Below, piece after piece: positions 8,893 to 16,489 of a stretch of 64,000 nt of DNA (position 1 is its first letter; each line of letters starts with the position of its first letter). The stretch comes from Burkholderiales bacterium (lineage in GTDB: Bacteria > Pseudomonadota > Gammaproteobacteria > Burkholderiales > Burkholderiaceae_C): assembly GCA_016223165.1 (NCBI GenBank), contig JACRPO010000009.1, positions 1,178,001 to 1,242,000 on the forward strand, written 5' to 3'. A program made the translations under genes and the position numbers. The notes under the pieces are model-generated. The model worked only from the letters and a program-made list of their open reading frames with translations, ran no database searches and had not been told where the DNA came from.

Positions 8893-10698
8893 TCAAAGGT
8901 TCTCGTAGAGGTGGCGGAAGGCGCGCACGGCGAGCTCGATGTCGTCGTTGGCGGTGCTCTCCAGCGGGTTGTGGCTGATGCCCGCGTTCTGGCCGCGCAC
9001 GAAGAGCATGGCCTGCGGCATCACCTCGTGCAGCTTCATCGCGTCGTGCCCCGCGCCGCTGGGCATGCGGAAGACCGGCAGGCCGAGCTGCTGCACGGCC
9101 GCCTCCCAGCGCTGCTGCCAGGCCGGCGCGCTCGGCGCCGCCGGTGCGCGCATCGTCACCTCGGCGCTGTACCGCAGGCCGCGCCGCTTGCACACGCGCG
9201 CCAGCTCTGCAAGCGTGTCGCGCTCGCACGAGTCACGCGCGGCATCGGTGGTGGCGCGGATATCGAGGCTGAAGCGGCAGCGCCCGGGCACGACGTTGAT
9301 CGAGCCGGAGGGCACCTGCAGCATGCCCACCGTGCCGACGACGTCTGGCACGGCCTCGGCACGCTGCTCCAGGTAGAGCAGCAGCTGCGCCGCGGCGGCG
9401 GCGGCGTCGCGCCGCCGGCCCATCGGCGTGGTGCCGGCGTGGCTGGCCTGGCCGGTGATCTCGCATTGATAGCGCACGCCGCCGTTGATGGAGGTGACCA
9501 CACCGAGCGGCAGGCCCATCTCGTTGAGCACGGGGCCCTGCTCGATGTGCACTTCGACGAAGCCGAGGTAGCGCGCCGGGTCGCGCTTGAGCCTGGCGAT
9601 ATCGGCCAGGCCTGCCGGCGCCAGGCCCGCCGCCTGCATCGCCTGGCGCATCGTCACGCCGTCGGCGTCCTCCTGCTCGAGCCAGGCCGGGTCGAAGTGC
9701 CCGGTGAGCGCGCCCGAGCCGAGGAAGGTGGCCTTGTAGCGTTGCCCCTCCTCCTCCGCGAAGCCGACCACCTCGAGGCCGTGCTTCAGGCGCTTGCCGG
9801 CGCGCTTCAGTTCGCGCACGACGGCCATCGGCACGAAGATGCCGAGCCGCCCGTCGTACTTGCCGCCGTTGCGCACTGTGTCGTAGTGGCTGCCGGTGAG
9901 CAGTCGTGGCGCGGGCTGGCCTTTCCTGTCGTCGCTGCCTTCGTAGACGCCGACGACGTTGCCCACCGCGTCGATGTGCACCTCGTCGAAACCGCAGTCC
10001 TCGCGCATCCACTGCACGAGGTCGCGCGCGCAGGCGCGGTGGGCTGGGGTGAGGTAGGTCACCGTGAGCTCGCCTTGTTCGGCGAAGCCGGGGTCGCTGT
10101 GGCGCGCCAGCTGCTCGGCCCAGTCCCACACGAGGTTGCCGAGCGTGGGGGTCTCGCCGAACTTGTCGTTGAGGCGGATCTGCGCGATGCGGTGGATGTT
10201 GCGCAGGCACTCGGCGAACTCGAAGTCGGGGTGGCCGGCGAGGCGGCGCTCGAAGGTGGCGATGATCTCGGCGCGGTTCAGGCCCGCACTGTCCTTTGAC
10301 CCGCGCGGGCCGCGCACGGCAAGGATGAAGGGCCAGCCGAACCTGGCGTTGTAGTCGGCGTTGAGCTTCTGGATCTTCGCGAACTCCTCGGGCGTGCAGT
10401 CGGTGAGGCCGGCCTTGCCCTGCTCGTTGGTGCTCTCGGCGGTGAGGGTCTTGCTCACCATCGCCTTGCCGGCGAGCTCGGGGTGGGCGCGGATGAGCGC
10501 AAGCTGGCGCGCCCTGCCTGCCTCGGCGAGCACCTGCACCATGGCCCACTCGAGCGCGGCGAGCGAGGCAAACGGTCGGCGCGACCAGGTGGCCTCGGCG
10601 ATCCACGGCGAGTGCTCGTAGACGCCGTCGAGCAGGGCCGTGAAGTCGGCTTGCGAAGCGGCGTTGAGCTCTTGCAGTGTCAGTGGCACGGCTCTCAC
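8893..10698 (-). CDS. uraD-allC: Fused OHCU decarboxylase (UraD) and allantoate amidohydrolase (AllC)
   Basis: One 601-residue protein carries two purine-degradation enzymes. Residues about 5-175 are a 2-oxo-4-hydroxy-4-carboxy-5-ureidoimidazoline decarboxylase with His in RAHPELAG, Glu in ESTNEQ and Arg in RIAQIRL, which yields (S)-allantoin. Residues about 190-601 are an M20 amidohydrolase with metal ligands in GSHYDTV, FAEEEGQR and HIEQGP, plus HAGTTPMGRR and SGAGHDA, matching allantoate amidohydrolase. I prefer the GTG at 10698 because it overlaps the puuE stop as GTGA, giving translational coupling; a second GTG at 10689 is possible. The protein would flank the PuuE step: it makes allantoin, PuuE makes allantoate, and the second domain hydrolyses allantoate. 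The linker is short and shows no frameshift. Confidence 0.9.
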   Translation of the reverse strand: MRAVPLTLQELNAASQADFTALLDGVYEHSPWIAEATWSRRPFASLAALEWAMVQVLAEAGRARQLALIRAHPELAGKAMVSKTLTAESTNEQGKAGLTDCTPEEFAKIQKLNADYNARFGWPFILAVRGPRGSKDSAGLNRAEIIATFERRLAGHPDFEFAECLRNIHRIAQIRLNDKFGETPTLGNLVWDWAEQLARHSDPGFAEQGELTVTYLTPAHRACARDLVQWMREDCGFDEVHIDAVGNVVGVYEGSDDRKGQPAPRLLTGSHYDTVRNGGKYDGRLGIFVPMAVVRELKRAGKRLKHGLEVVGFAEEEGQRYKATFLGSGALTGHFDPAWLEQEDADGVTMRQAMQAAGLAPAGLADIARLKRDPARYLGFVEVHIEQGPVLNEMGLPLGVVTSINGGVRYQCEITGQASHAGTTPMGRRRDAAAAAAQLLLYLEQRAEAVPDVVGTVGMLQVPSGSINVVPGRCRFSLDIRATTDAARDSCERDTLAELARVCKRRGLRYSAEVTMRAPAAPSAPAWQQRWEAAVQQLGLPVFRMPSGAGHDAMKLHEVMPQAMLFVRGQNAGISHNPLESTANDDIELAVRAFRHLYENL

Positions 10699-11666
10699 TC
10701 CCAGACGAAGGCGGTGGCGGCGTCGAACGGGTGCGTGGCCCGCCAGTGCCGTGCGATGTCGATGCGCTGCGCCACCCAGACACGGTCGTGCCGCTGCACG
10801 TGGTCGAGGAATCGCTGCAGCGCCTTCATGCGGCCGGGGCGGCCGAGCAGGCGGCAATGCATGCCGATGCTCATCATCGCCGACCGTTCTTCGCCCTCCG
10901 CGTAGTGCACGTCGAAGGCGTCGCGCAGGTACTGGAAGAACGGGTCGCCGTGGCTGTAGCCCTGCGGCAGCGCGAAGCGCATGTCGTTGCAGTCGAGCGT
11001 GTACGGCACCACGAGGTGCGGCGCGAGCGTCCCGTCGCTCTTCTTCACCTGCAGCCAGAAGGGCAGGTCGTCGCCGTAGCAGTCGCTGTCGTACTCGAAG
11101 CCGCCGAAGTCGGCGACGAGGCGGCGCGTGTTGGGGCTGTCGCGGCCGGTGTACCAGCCGAGGCAACGCTGCCCCGTCATGCGCTCGATGCTGCGCATGC
11201 CCAGCGCCATGTGCTCGCGCTCGGTCGCCTCGTCGACGTTCTGGTAGTGGATCCAGCGCCAGCCGTGGCAGGCGATCTCGTGGCCGAGCTCGACGAAGGC
11301 GGCCGTCACCTCGGGGCAGCGCTCGAGCGCCATGCCGACGCCGAAGACGGTGAGCGGCAGGCCGCGCCGCTGGAACTCGCGCAGCAGGCGCCACACGCCG
11401 ACGCGGCTGCCGTACTCGTAGATGCCCTCCATGCTCAGGTGCCGGGCCGGGTAGGACGCGGGGCTCGCCATCTCCGAGAGGAACTGCTCGCTGCCGGCGT
11501 CGCCGTGCAGCACGCTGTTCTCACCGCCCTCCTCGAAGTTGAGCACGAACTGCAGCGCGACACGTGCGTTTCCGGGCCAGCGCGCATGCGGCGGATGGCG
11601 GCCGTGGCCGCGCAGGTCGCGGGGGTAGCGGGCGGCGGGGGCGGCGGGGGCGGCAGGCGAGGTCAT
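10695..11666 (-). CDS. puuE: Allantoinase of the polysaccharide-deacetylase type (PuuE)
   Basis: A 323-residue PuuE-type allantoinase, metal-independent in characterised members and unrelated to the amidohydrolase-type AllB. Diagnostic stretches are the N-terminal YPRDLRGHGRHPPHARWPG, the NodB-like core ELGHEIACHGWRW, YTGRDSPNTRRLV and the DSDCYGDDLPFW region. It converts (S)-allantoin to allantoate in the cytoplasm. The first 12 residues (alanine/proline repeats) are not conserved, and a slightly later start cannot be excluded. It is the second gene of the minus-strand operon that begins with the GntR regulator, and its stop overlaps the GTG of the UraD-AllC fusion. Confidence 0.93.
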   Translation of the reverse strand: MTSPAAPAAPAARYPRDLRGHGRHPPHARWPGNARVALQFVLNFEEGGENSVLHGDAGSEQFLSEMASPASYPARHLSMEGIYEYGSRVGVWRLLREFQRRGLPLTVFGVGMALERCPEVTAAFVELGHEIACHGWRWIHYQNVDEATEREHMALGMRSIERMTGQRCLGWYTGRDSPNTRRLVADFGGFEYDSDCYGDDLPFWLQVKKSDGTLAPHLVVPYTLDCNDMRFALPQGYSHGDPFFQYLRDAFDVHYAEGEERSAMMSIGMHCRLLGRPGRMKALQRFLDHVQRHDRVWVAQRIDIARHWRATHPFDAATAFVWE

Positions 11667-11690
11667 CGTCTTCGCGGGGTCTCGGGGTCT

Positions 11691-12431
11691 TCAGGCCCTG
11701 GGCCGCAGCACGGCGGCCAGATCGGGCGTGCGCGGGTCGAGTCGCAGGTTGCGCTCGACGCTGGCGAGGTGCTGCTCCATCAGGCGCACGGCGGCGCGCC
11801 CGTCGCGCTTCTCGAGCGCCTCGACGATGTGCACGTGCTCGCCCTGCGAGTGCCCGGCCGAGTGCGCCGACTGGTACATCAGCGCGATCAGCTGCGAGCG
11901 GCTGAGCAGGTCGGCCACCAGCTCGGCCAGCACCTCGTTGCCGAGCAGGCGCGCGAGGATGACGTGGAAGTCGGCGAGCAGCCGCGTGCGGCCGGGGACG
12001 TCGACGCGAGCGACCGCGCCGCGCTCCTCGCGCAGGTGCGCGCGCAACTCGGCGAGTTGCGCGTCGGTGATGACGGCGGCGAGCTGGCGCACCATGCCGC
12101 CTTCGACCATGCGGCGCACCTCGAAGACCTGGCGCGCCTCCTCGACGCTGGGCATGGCGACGATGGCGCCGCGCGCCGGCTCCAGCGTCACCAGGCGGTC
12201 GCGGCTCAACTGGTTGAGCGCCTGCCGCACCACGGTGCGCGAGACCGCGAAGACATCGGCGATCTGCTGCTCGACCAGGCGCGTGCCGGGCATCAGCCGC
12301 CGCTCGACGATGGCGGTGGTGATGCTGTCGACGATCCGGTCGGTGCTGCTGGCGGCATGGCCGGCGCTCGCCGCCGCCGCACGCGGCGGATCGACCAGGC
12401 GCAGCGGTGAGGAGACAGGTTTGCGGGGCAT
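11691..12431 (-). CDS. GntR family transcriptional regulator (FCD type), probable purine-catabolism repressor
   Basis: A 246-residue regulator. A winged helix-turn-helix occupies about residues 30-95 (IVERRLMPGTRLVEQQIADVF then SRTVVRQALNQLSRD), followed by an all-helical FCD ligand-binding domain (about 105-235) with metal-site residues around DFHVILARLLGN and HVHIVEALEKRDG. I chose the ATG at 12431; the frame is open for a further 1.4 kb upstream only as the antisense shadow of puuD. It is divergent from puuD and starts 25 bases before puuE, so it very likely controls both arms. Two TGTATACA palindromes in the shared promoter region fit the GTATAC-type sites of FadR-like regulators. The inducer is unknown, presumably a purine or ureide intermediate. 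Confidence 0.9.
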   Translation of the reverse strand: MPRKPVSSPLRLVDPPRAAAASAGHAASSTDRIVDSITTAIVERRLMPGTRLVEQQIADVFAVSRTVVRQALNQLSRDRLVTLEPARGAIVAMPSVEEARQVFEVRRMVEGGMVRQLAAVITDAQLAELRAHLREERGAVARVDVPGRTRLLADFHVILARLLGNEVLAELVADLLSRSQLIALMYQSAHSAGHSQGEHVHIVEALEKRDGRAAVRLMEQHLASVERNLRLDPRTPDLAAVLRPRA

Positions 12432-12455
12432 CTCGCGGGTCGCTCGGGCGACGCC

Positions 12456-12467
12456 ACTGTATACAAT
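12456..12467. promoter_or_regulatory. Candidate GntR operator 1 (ACTGTATACAAT)
   Basis: Near-perfect palindrome with core TGTATACA at 12458-12465, 26 bases ahead of the gntR start codon. The same core recurs 133 bases away ahead of puuD. I noticed no other copy of this core in the window. The placement suggests autoregulation of gntR-puuE-uraD/allC. Confidence 0.72.
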
Positions 12468-12588
12468 CATCCGGGCCGAGACAAGCCGGGCGCGCCCCCG
12501 GCGATGGAAGATTCGCGGGGCCGGGTGGGCAGCTTCCGAGGCACGGCCCCGCCAGACCCGGGGAAACCCGATTTCTACTGCGCACATC

Positions 12589-12600
12589 ACTGTATACAGT
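12589..12600. promoter_or_regulatory. Candidate GntR operator 2 (ACTGTATACAGT)
   Basis: Perfect 12-base palindrome, core TGTATACA at 12591-12598, 25 bases ahead of the puuD ATG at 12624 and just before the ribosome-binding sequence GGAGAAG (12610-12616). In this position a bound repressor would block transcription or early elongation of puuD and the deaminase gene. Confidence 0.75.
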
Positions 12601-12623
12601 TCTCGCCGCGGAGAAGACACTCG

Positions 12624-13859
12624 ATGGAAGCCTACCTGCTCGACTGGGCCAACCTGCTGCTGCGCTGGGTGCACGTGATCACGGCGGTGGCCTGGATCGG
12701 CTCGTCGTTCTACTTCGTGCTGCTCGACGCGAGCCTCTCGCCGCCGGAGAACGAAGACCTGAAGGCCAAGGGCGTCGACGGCGAGCTGTGGGCCGTGCAC
12801 GGCGGCGGCTTCTATCACTCCAACAAGTACATGGTGGCGCCGCGCTGGCGGCCGCTGCCCGAGAACCTGCACTGGAGCTACTGGGAGAGCTACTCGACGT
12901 GGCTCACGGGCTTCGCGCTCTTCACGGTGCTGTACCTGTTCAACGCCGGCAGCTTTCTCGTCGACAAGAGCGTGCACGACTGGTCGGCCGGCGCGGCCAT
13001 CGCCGCCTCGCTCGGCTTCCTCGTCGCCTTCTGGGCCGTCTACGACGTCATCTGCCGCGCCTTCGGGCAGAGGAAGAACGGTGATCTCATCGTCGGCGTC
13101 GGTGTCTTCGCCTTCGTCGTCTTCGCGTCGTGGCTGGCCTGCCAGCTCTTCGCCGGCCGCGCCGCCTTCTTGCTCGTGGGCGCGATGATCGCCACGGCGA
13201 TGAGCGCCAACGTCTTTTTCTGGATCATCCCCGGGCAGAGGAAGGTGATCGCGCAGCTGCGCGCCGGCCAGAGCCCCGACCCCATCCACGGCCAGCGCGG
13301 CAAGCAGCGCAGCGTGCACAACACCTACTTCACGCTGCCGGTGATCATCGCCATGCTGTCCAACCACTACGGCTGGCTCTATCAAGGCGCGAACAACTGG
13401 ATCGTGCTCGTCGGGCTGATGCTGGCCGGTGCGTTGATCCGGCACAGCTTCGTCGCACGCCACAAGGCGCATGTGCAAGGCAGGCGCACGCCGTGGGAGC
13501 ACGCCGTCGCCGGCACGGTGATGCTGGTGGCGCTGGCGTTGTGGATGGCGCCGAAGCCGCTGACGGCGGAACAGAAGGCGGCGCAGGCCGCCGCCGCACA
13601 GGCCCTGGCCGCCAAGCCGCCCGGATATGCCGACGTGCGTGCCGTGCTCGACCGGCGCTGCGTGCCGTGCCACAGCGCCGCCGTGCAGCAGAAGAACGTG
13701 GCGCTGCACACGCCCGAGTTGCTGAAGCAGCACGCCCAGGCCGTCTACCAACAGGCCACGGTCCTGAAGCTGATGCCGCTGAACAACGCCACGCAGATCA
13801 CCGACGCCGAGCGTGAGCTCATCAAGCGCTGGTTCGAACGCGGTGCCCCGGTGAACTGA
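12624..13859 (+). CDS. puuD: Membrane urate oxidase with cytochrome c domain (PuuD)
   Basis: A 411-residue inner-membrane protein. About eight hydrophobic segments fill residues 1-320 (family formerly DUF989), with the typical LRWVHVITAVAWIGSSFYF start and conserved SVHNTYFTLPVI motif. A C-terminal periplasmic cytochrome c domain carries CVPCH at 346-350 with a Met further on in LKLMPLNNA. Members oxidise urate to 5-hydroxyisourate and are thought to pass electrons to the respiratory chain rather than making hydrogen peroxide. The start at 12624 has GGAGAAG seven bases upstream. It is the first gene of a two-gene plus-strand unit, with the 8-oxoguanine deaminase 14 bases downstream, and is preceded by a GntR-type operator. 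UraH (35.8 kb) would take the product next. Confidence 0.95.
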   Translation: MEAYLLDWANLLLRWVHVITAVAWIGSSFYFVLLDASLSPPENEDLKAKGVDGELWAVHGGGFYHSNKYMVAPRWRPLPENLHWSYWESYSTWLTGFALFTVLYLFNAGSFLVDKSVHDWSAGAAIAASLGFLVAFWAVYDVICRAFGQRKNGDLIVGVGVFAFVVFASWLACQLFAGRAAFLLVGAMIATAMSANVFFWIIPGQRKVIAQLRAGQSPDPIHGQRGKQRSVHNTYFTLPVIIAMLSNHYGWLYQGANNWIVLVGLMLAGALIRHSFVARHKAHVQGRRTPWEHAVAGTVMLVALALWMAPKPLTAEQKAAQAAAAQALAAKPPGYADVRAVLDRRCVPCHSAAVQQKNVALHTPELLKQHAQAVYQQATVLKLMPLNNATQITDAERELIKRWFERGAPVN

Positions 13860-13873
13860 CGAGCCCGGGCACG

Positions 13874-15262
13874 ATGGCAACGCTGCTCGTGCGCCACGCG
13901 CGCCTGCTGGTCACGATGGACGCGCAGCGGCGCGAGATCGCCGACGGCGCCGTCTTCGCGCGCGACGGCGTCATCGAGGCGGTGTGCGCGACGGCCGACC
14001 TGCCCGCGGCGTGCCGCACGGCCGACGAGCTGATCGACGCCCGCGACCAGGTGGTGATCCCGGGCCTCGTCAACACCCACCACCACTTCTTCCAGACGCT
14101 CACGCGCGTGCTGCCGGCGGCGCAGGACTGCGAGCTCTTCGACTGGCTGACAGCGCTGTACGCGGTGTGGGCGCGGCTGACACCAGAGATGGTGCGCGCC
14201 TCCACGCTGACGGCGATGGCCGAGCTGCTGCTGTCGGGCTGCACGACGACAAGCGACCACCTCTACCTCTACCCGAACGGCGCGCGCCTGGACGATTGTT
14301 TCGAGGCGGCCGAGCAGATCGGCATGCGCTTCCACGGCGCGCGCGGCTCGATGAGCGTCGGCCGCTCCGCCGGCGGCCTGCCGCCCGACAGCGTGGTCGA
14401 GGACGAGCGGGCCATCCTCGCCGATACGCAGCGGCTCATCGAGCGCTGGCACGACCCGGCGCGGCACGCGATGCGCCGCGTCGTGGTGGCGCCGTGCAGC
14501 CCGTTCTCGGTGAGCACGGGGCTGATGAAGGACGCGGCGGCGCTGGCCCGCTCGCATCGCGTCTCGCTGCACACGCACCTGGCCGAGAACACCAACGACA
14601 TCGCCTACACGCGCGAGAAGTTCGGCTGCACGCCGGCCGAATATGCCGAGCAACTCGGCTGGCTCGGCCCCGACGTGTGGCACGCGCACTGCGTCAAGCT
14701 CGACGACAGCGGCATCGCACTCTTCGCGCGCACCGGCACCGGCGTCGCACATTGCCCGGGCTCGAACATGCGGCTGGCGTCAGGCATCGCGCCGATCCGC
14801 GCCATGCGCGACGCCGGCGTCCCCGTGTCGATCGCGGTGGACGGCTCGGCCAGCAACGACAGCGGGCACATGCTCGCCGAGGCGCGGCTGGCGCTGCTGC
14901 TGCAGCGGGTGGCTCATGCGTCGACGGGCGGCGGCGCGAAGGGGCCTTCAGCCCTCACCGCGCGCGAGGTGCTCGAGATCGCCACGCTCGGCGGCGCAAA
15001 GGTGCTGAACTGCGACGACATCGGCGCGCTGGCGCCGGGCATGTCGGCCGACCTCGTCGGCGTACCGCTCGACGAGATCGGCATGGCCGGCGCCGGCCAC
15101 GACCCGCTCGCCGCGCTCTTCTTCTGCCACGTGCCGCGCGTGGCGCTGAATGTCGTCAACGGTCGCGTGCTCGTGCGCGACGGCAACCTGAAGGCGTTGG
15201 AACTGCCGCGCGTGGTGGCCGAACACAACCAGCTGGCGCGGGAGTTGGTGCAAGGCCGCTGA
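13874..15262 (+). CDS. 8-oxoguanine deaminase (amidohydrolase family)
   Basis: A 462-residue amidohydrolase of the AtzA/TrzN/guanine-deaminase superfamily. Metal ligands are visible as NTHHHFFQ (about residues 63-70), HTHLAEN (about 235) and HCPGSNMRL (about 290), and the final Asp in VDGSASNDSG. The NTHHHFFQTLTR and DGSASNDSGH signatures match proteins shown to deaminate 8-oxoguanine to urate; annotations as hydroxydechloroatrazine hydrolase are common for this group. Its place 14 bases after puuD supports urate as product: the two enzymes would act in sequence. Guanine deaminase activity is an alternative but less likely. Confidence 0.87.
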   Translation: MATLLVRHARLLVTMDAQRREIADGAVFARDGVIEAVCATADLPAACRTADELIDARDQVVIPGLVNTHHHFFQTLTRVLPAAQDCELFDWLTALYAVWARLTPEMVRASTLTAMAELLLSGCTTTSDHLYLYPNGARLDDCFEAAEQIGMRFHGARGSMSVGRSAGGLPPDSVVEDERAILADTQRLIERWHDPARHAMRRVVVAPCSPFSVSTGLMKDAAALARSHRVSLHTHLAENTNDIAYTREKFGCTPAEYAEQLGWLGPDVWHAHCVKLDDSGIALFARTGTGVAHCPGSNMRLASGIAPIRAMRDAGVPVSIAVDGSASNDSGHMLAEARLALLLQRVAHASTGGGAKGPSALTAREVLEIATLGGAKVLNCDDIGALAPGMSADLVGVPLDEIGMAGAGHDPLAALFFCHVPRVALNVVNGRVLVRDGNLKALELPRVVAEHNQLARELVQGR

Positions 15263-15316
15263 GCGGGAGCATCCGCCCGGACCCGGGCAGCAATCCGCCG
15301 CCGAGCTGCCGAACGG

Positions 15317-15835
15317 CTACAGCGGATAGGTCCCGGCCGGCAGCGTCAACGCCAAGCCCAGCGCGCTGGCCAGCCGCTCGCCCTCCGCTCCGAAGAATCG
15401 AATGCGGCCATTCGTCTCGACGATGATCACCTCGCGCGCACCCGCCGCGAGATAGGCCGTGGTCTTCTCGTCGATCTCGCGGCGCGTGTTGTCCGGCGAC
15501 AGCACTTCGACGCAGATCGTCGGCGCCGGGCTCGCCGGGTCCTCGTTGGCCCATCGGTCCTGCCAGACGACATCGGGGATGCGCACACCGATCGATGTGA
15601 GCACTCCGAGGCCGGGCAAGGCCTCGCCGCCCGCTTGTTCTTCGATCTGCTGCTGGAACGCCCGAACGATCCTCTGGTGCGGAGTCTTGGGCGGATTCAT
15701 CTCGATCAACCCGCCGTACTGGTCCAGCTCGAACATGTGCGGCAGCCCGGGCTGATCGAGCAACTCCCGCCAGCGGGCAGCCAGCTGTGCCTCGGACAGG
15801 CGGCGATGGACGAGGGGGCCGCTCATATCGGACAT
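15317..15835 (-). CDS. Uma2 family (DUF820) restriction-fold nuclease
   Basis: A 172-residue protein of the Uma2/DUF820 family with a PD-(D/E)XK-like core: PDVVWQDR (Asp at about 112), then PTICVEVLSPDN with the active-site Glu, and a downstream Lys in EIDEKTTAYLAAG. Such genes are abundant in cyanobacteria and scattered in other bacteria; their cellular role is not established. It stands alone between the purine unit and the toxin-antitoxin remnants, at the left border of the accessory block. The start at ATG 15835 is chosen because the family's N-terminus begins near it. Confidence 0.85.
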   Translation of the reverse strand: MSDMSGPLVHRRLSEAQLAARWRELLDQPGLPHMFELDQYGGLIEMNPPKTPHQRIVRAFQQQIEEQAGGEALPGLGVLTSIGVRIPDVVWQDRWANEDPASPAPTICVEVLSPDNTRREIDEKTTAYLAAGAREVIIVETNGRIRFFGAEGERLASALGLALTLPAGTYPL

Positions 15836-16049
15836 CGGAAGAGCCGGGTCAGTATAGAAAGCATGCGGCAAAACGCCACGCGCGATGGGGCGCGCCGGCC
15901 GCCCGCACCAGCCCCTTGATGGCCCATGCGCTTCGCTCCCTCCACGCCCTGTCGCGACGAGCCGACCGTTCCGGCGCATCCGGCGGCGCTGCGGCGAGGT
16001 GCGCCGGCCGCCATGGACATATGGATGCCTCGGCGGCATCCTCTGATGC

Positions 16050-16292
16050 ATGCGCACCACCATTCGACTCGACGACGACCTGCTCGCCCAGGCCAAGCAG
16101 CATGCGGCCCAGACCGGCAAGACGCTGACTGCGGTGCTCGAGCACGCGCTGCGCGAGTCACTGGCGCGGCGCCGCTCGCGCGCGCCGGGCCCGCGCGTGC
16201 GTCTGAAGACCTTCAAGGGCGGCGGCGTGCGCCCGGGCGTCGATCTGGACGACAGCGCCTCGCTGCTCGACCTGATGGCCGGGAAGGTTTGA
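16050..16292 (+). CDS. vapB: VapB-type antitoxin (DUF2191), toxin partner destroyed
   Basis: An 80-residue ribbon-helix-helix antitoxin beginning MRTTIRLDDDLLAQAKQ, with a C-terminal toxin-binding tail GGGVRPGVDLDDSASLLDLM, the classic layout of VapB antitoxins paired with PIN toxins. It looks intact. Directly behind its stop lies only the last third of a VapC gene (16294-16428), so the antitoxin survives without its toxin. It could still bind its own promoter or antidote a related VapC elsewhere in the genome. Confidence 0.85.
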   Translation: MRTTIRLDDDLLAQAKQHAAQTGKTLTAVLEHALRESLARRRSRAPGPRVRLKTFKGGGVRPGVDLDDSASLLDLMAGKV

Positions 16293-16293
16293 G

Positions 16294-16428
16294 CCGCAGG
16301 CGAAGGGCAATCTCGTCCCCGACGCCTACCTGGCCGCGATGGCCATCGAAGCCGGCTGCGAGTGGATCACCACCGACCGCGACTACAGCCGCTTCAAGGG
16401 CCTGCGCTGGCGCCATCCGGTGGTGTAG
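16294..16428 (+). pseudogene. vapC: Truncated VapC PIN-domain toxin (C-terminal remnant)
   Basis: Reading from 16294 to the TAG at 16426-16428 gives 44 residues: it includes GNLVPDAYLAAMAIEAGC, then EWITTDRDYSRFKGLRWRHP. This is the conserved end of a VapC PIN toxin, including the DAYLAA and TTDRDY acidic residues. There is no start codon, and roughly the first 85-90 codons with the first catalytic Asp are missing. The break falls within a few bases of the vapB stop. No active toxin can be made from this copy. Confidence 0.85.
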
Positions 16429-16489
16429 GTGCTGCGCGGCGGGCGAGGCTTCGCAGCGCGGCCCGGATGGCTGGCCGCACGCGGCCCTA

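Noticed and set aside
8893..11394. An 833-codon reading that would fuse PuuE-region sequence to UraD-AllC
   Set aside because: Upstream of 10698 the frame is out of phase with puuE, which has its own complete gene ending at 10695.
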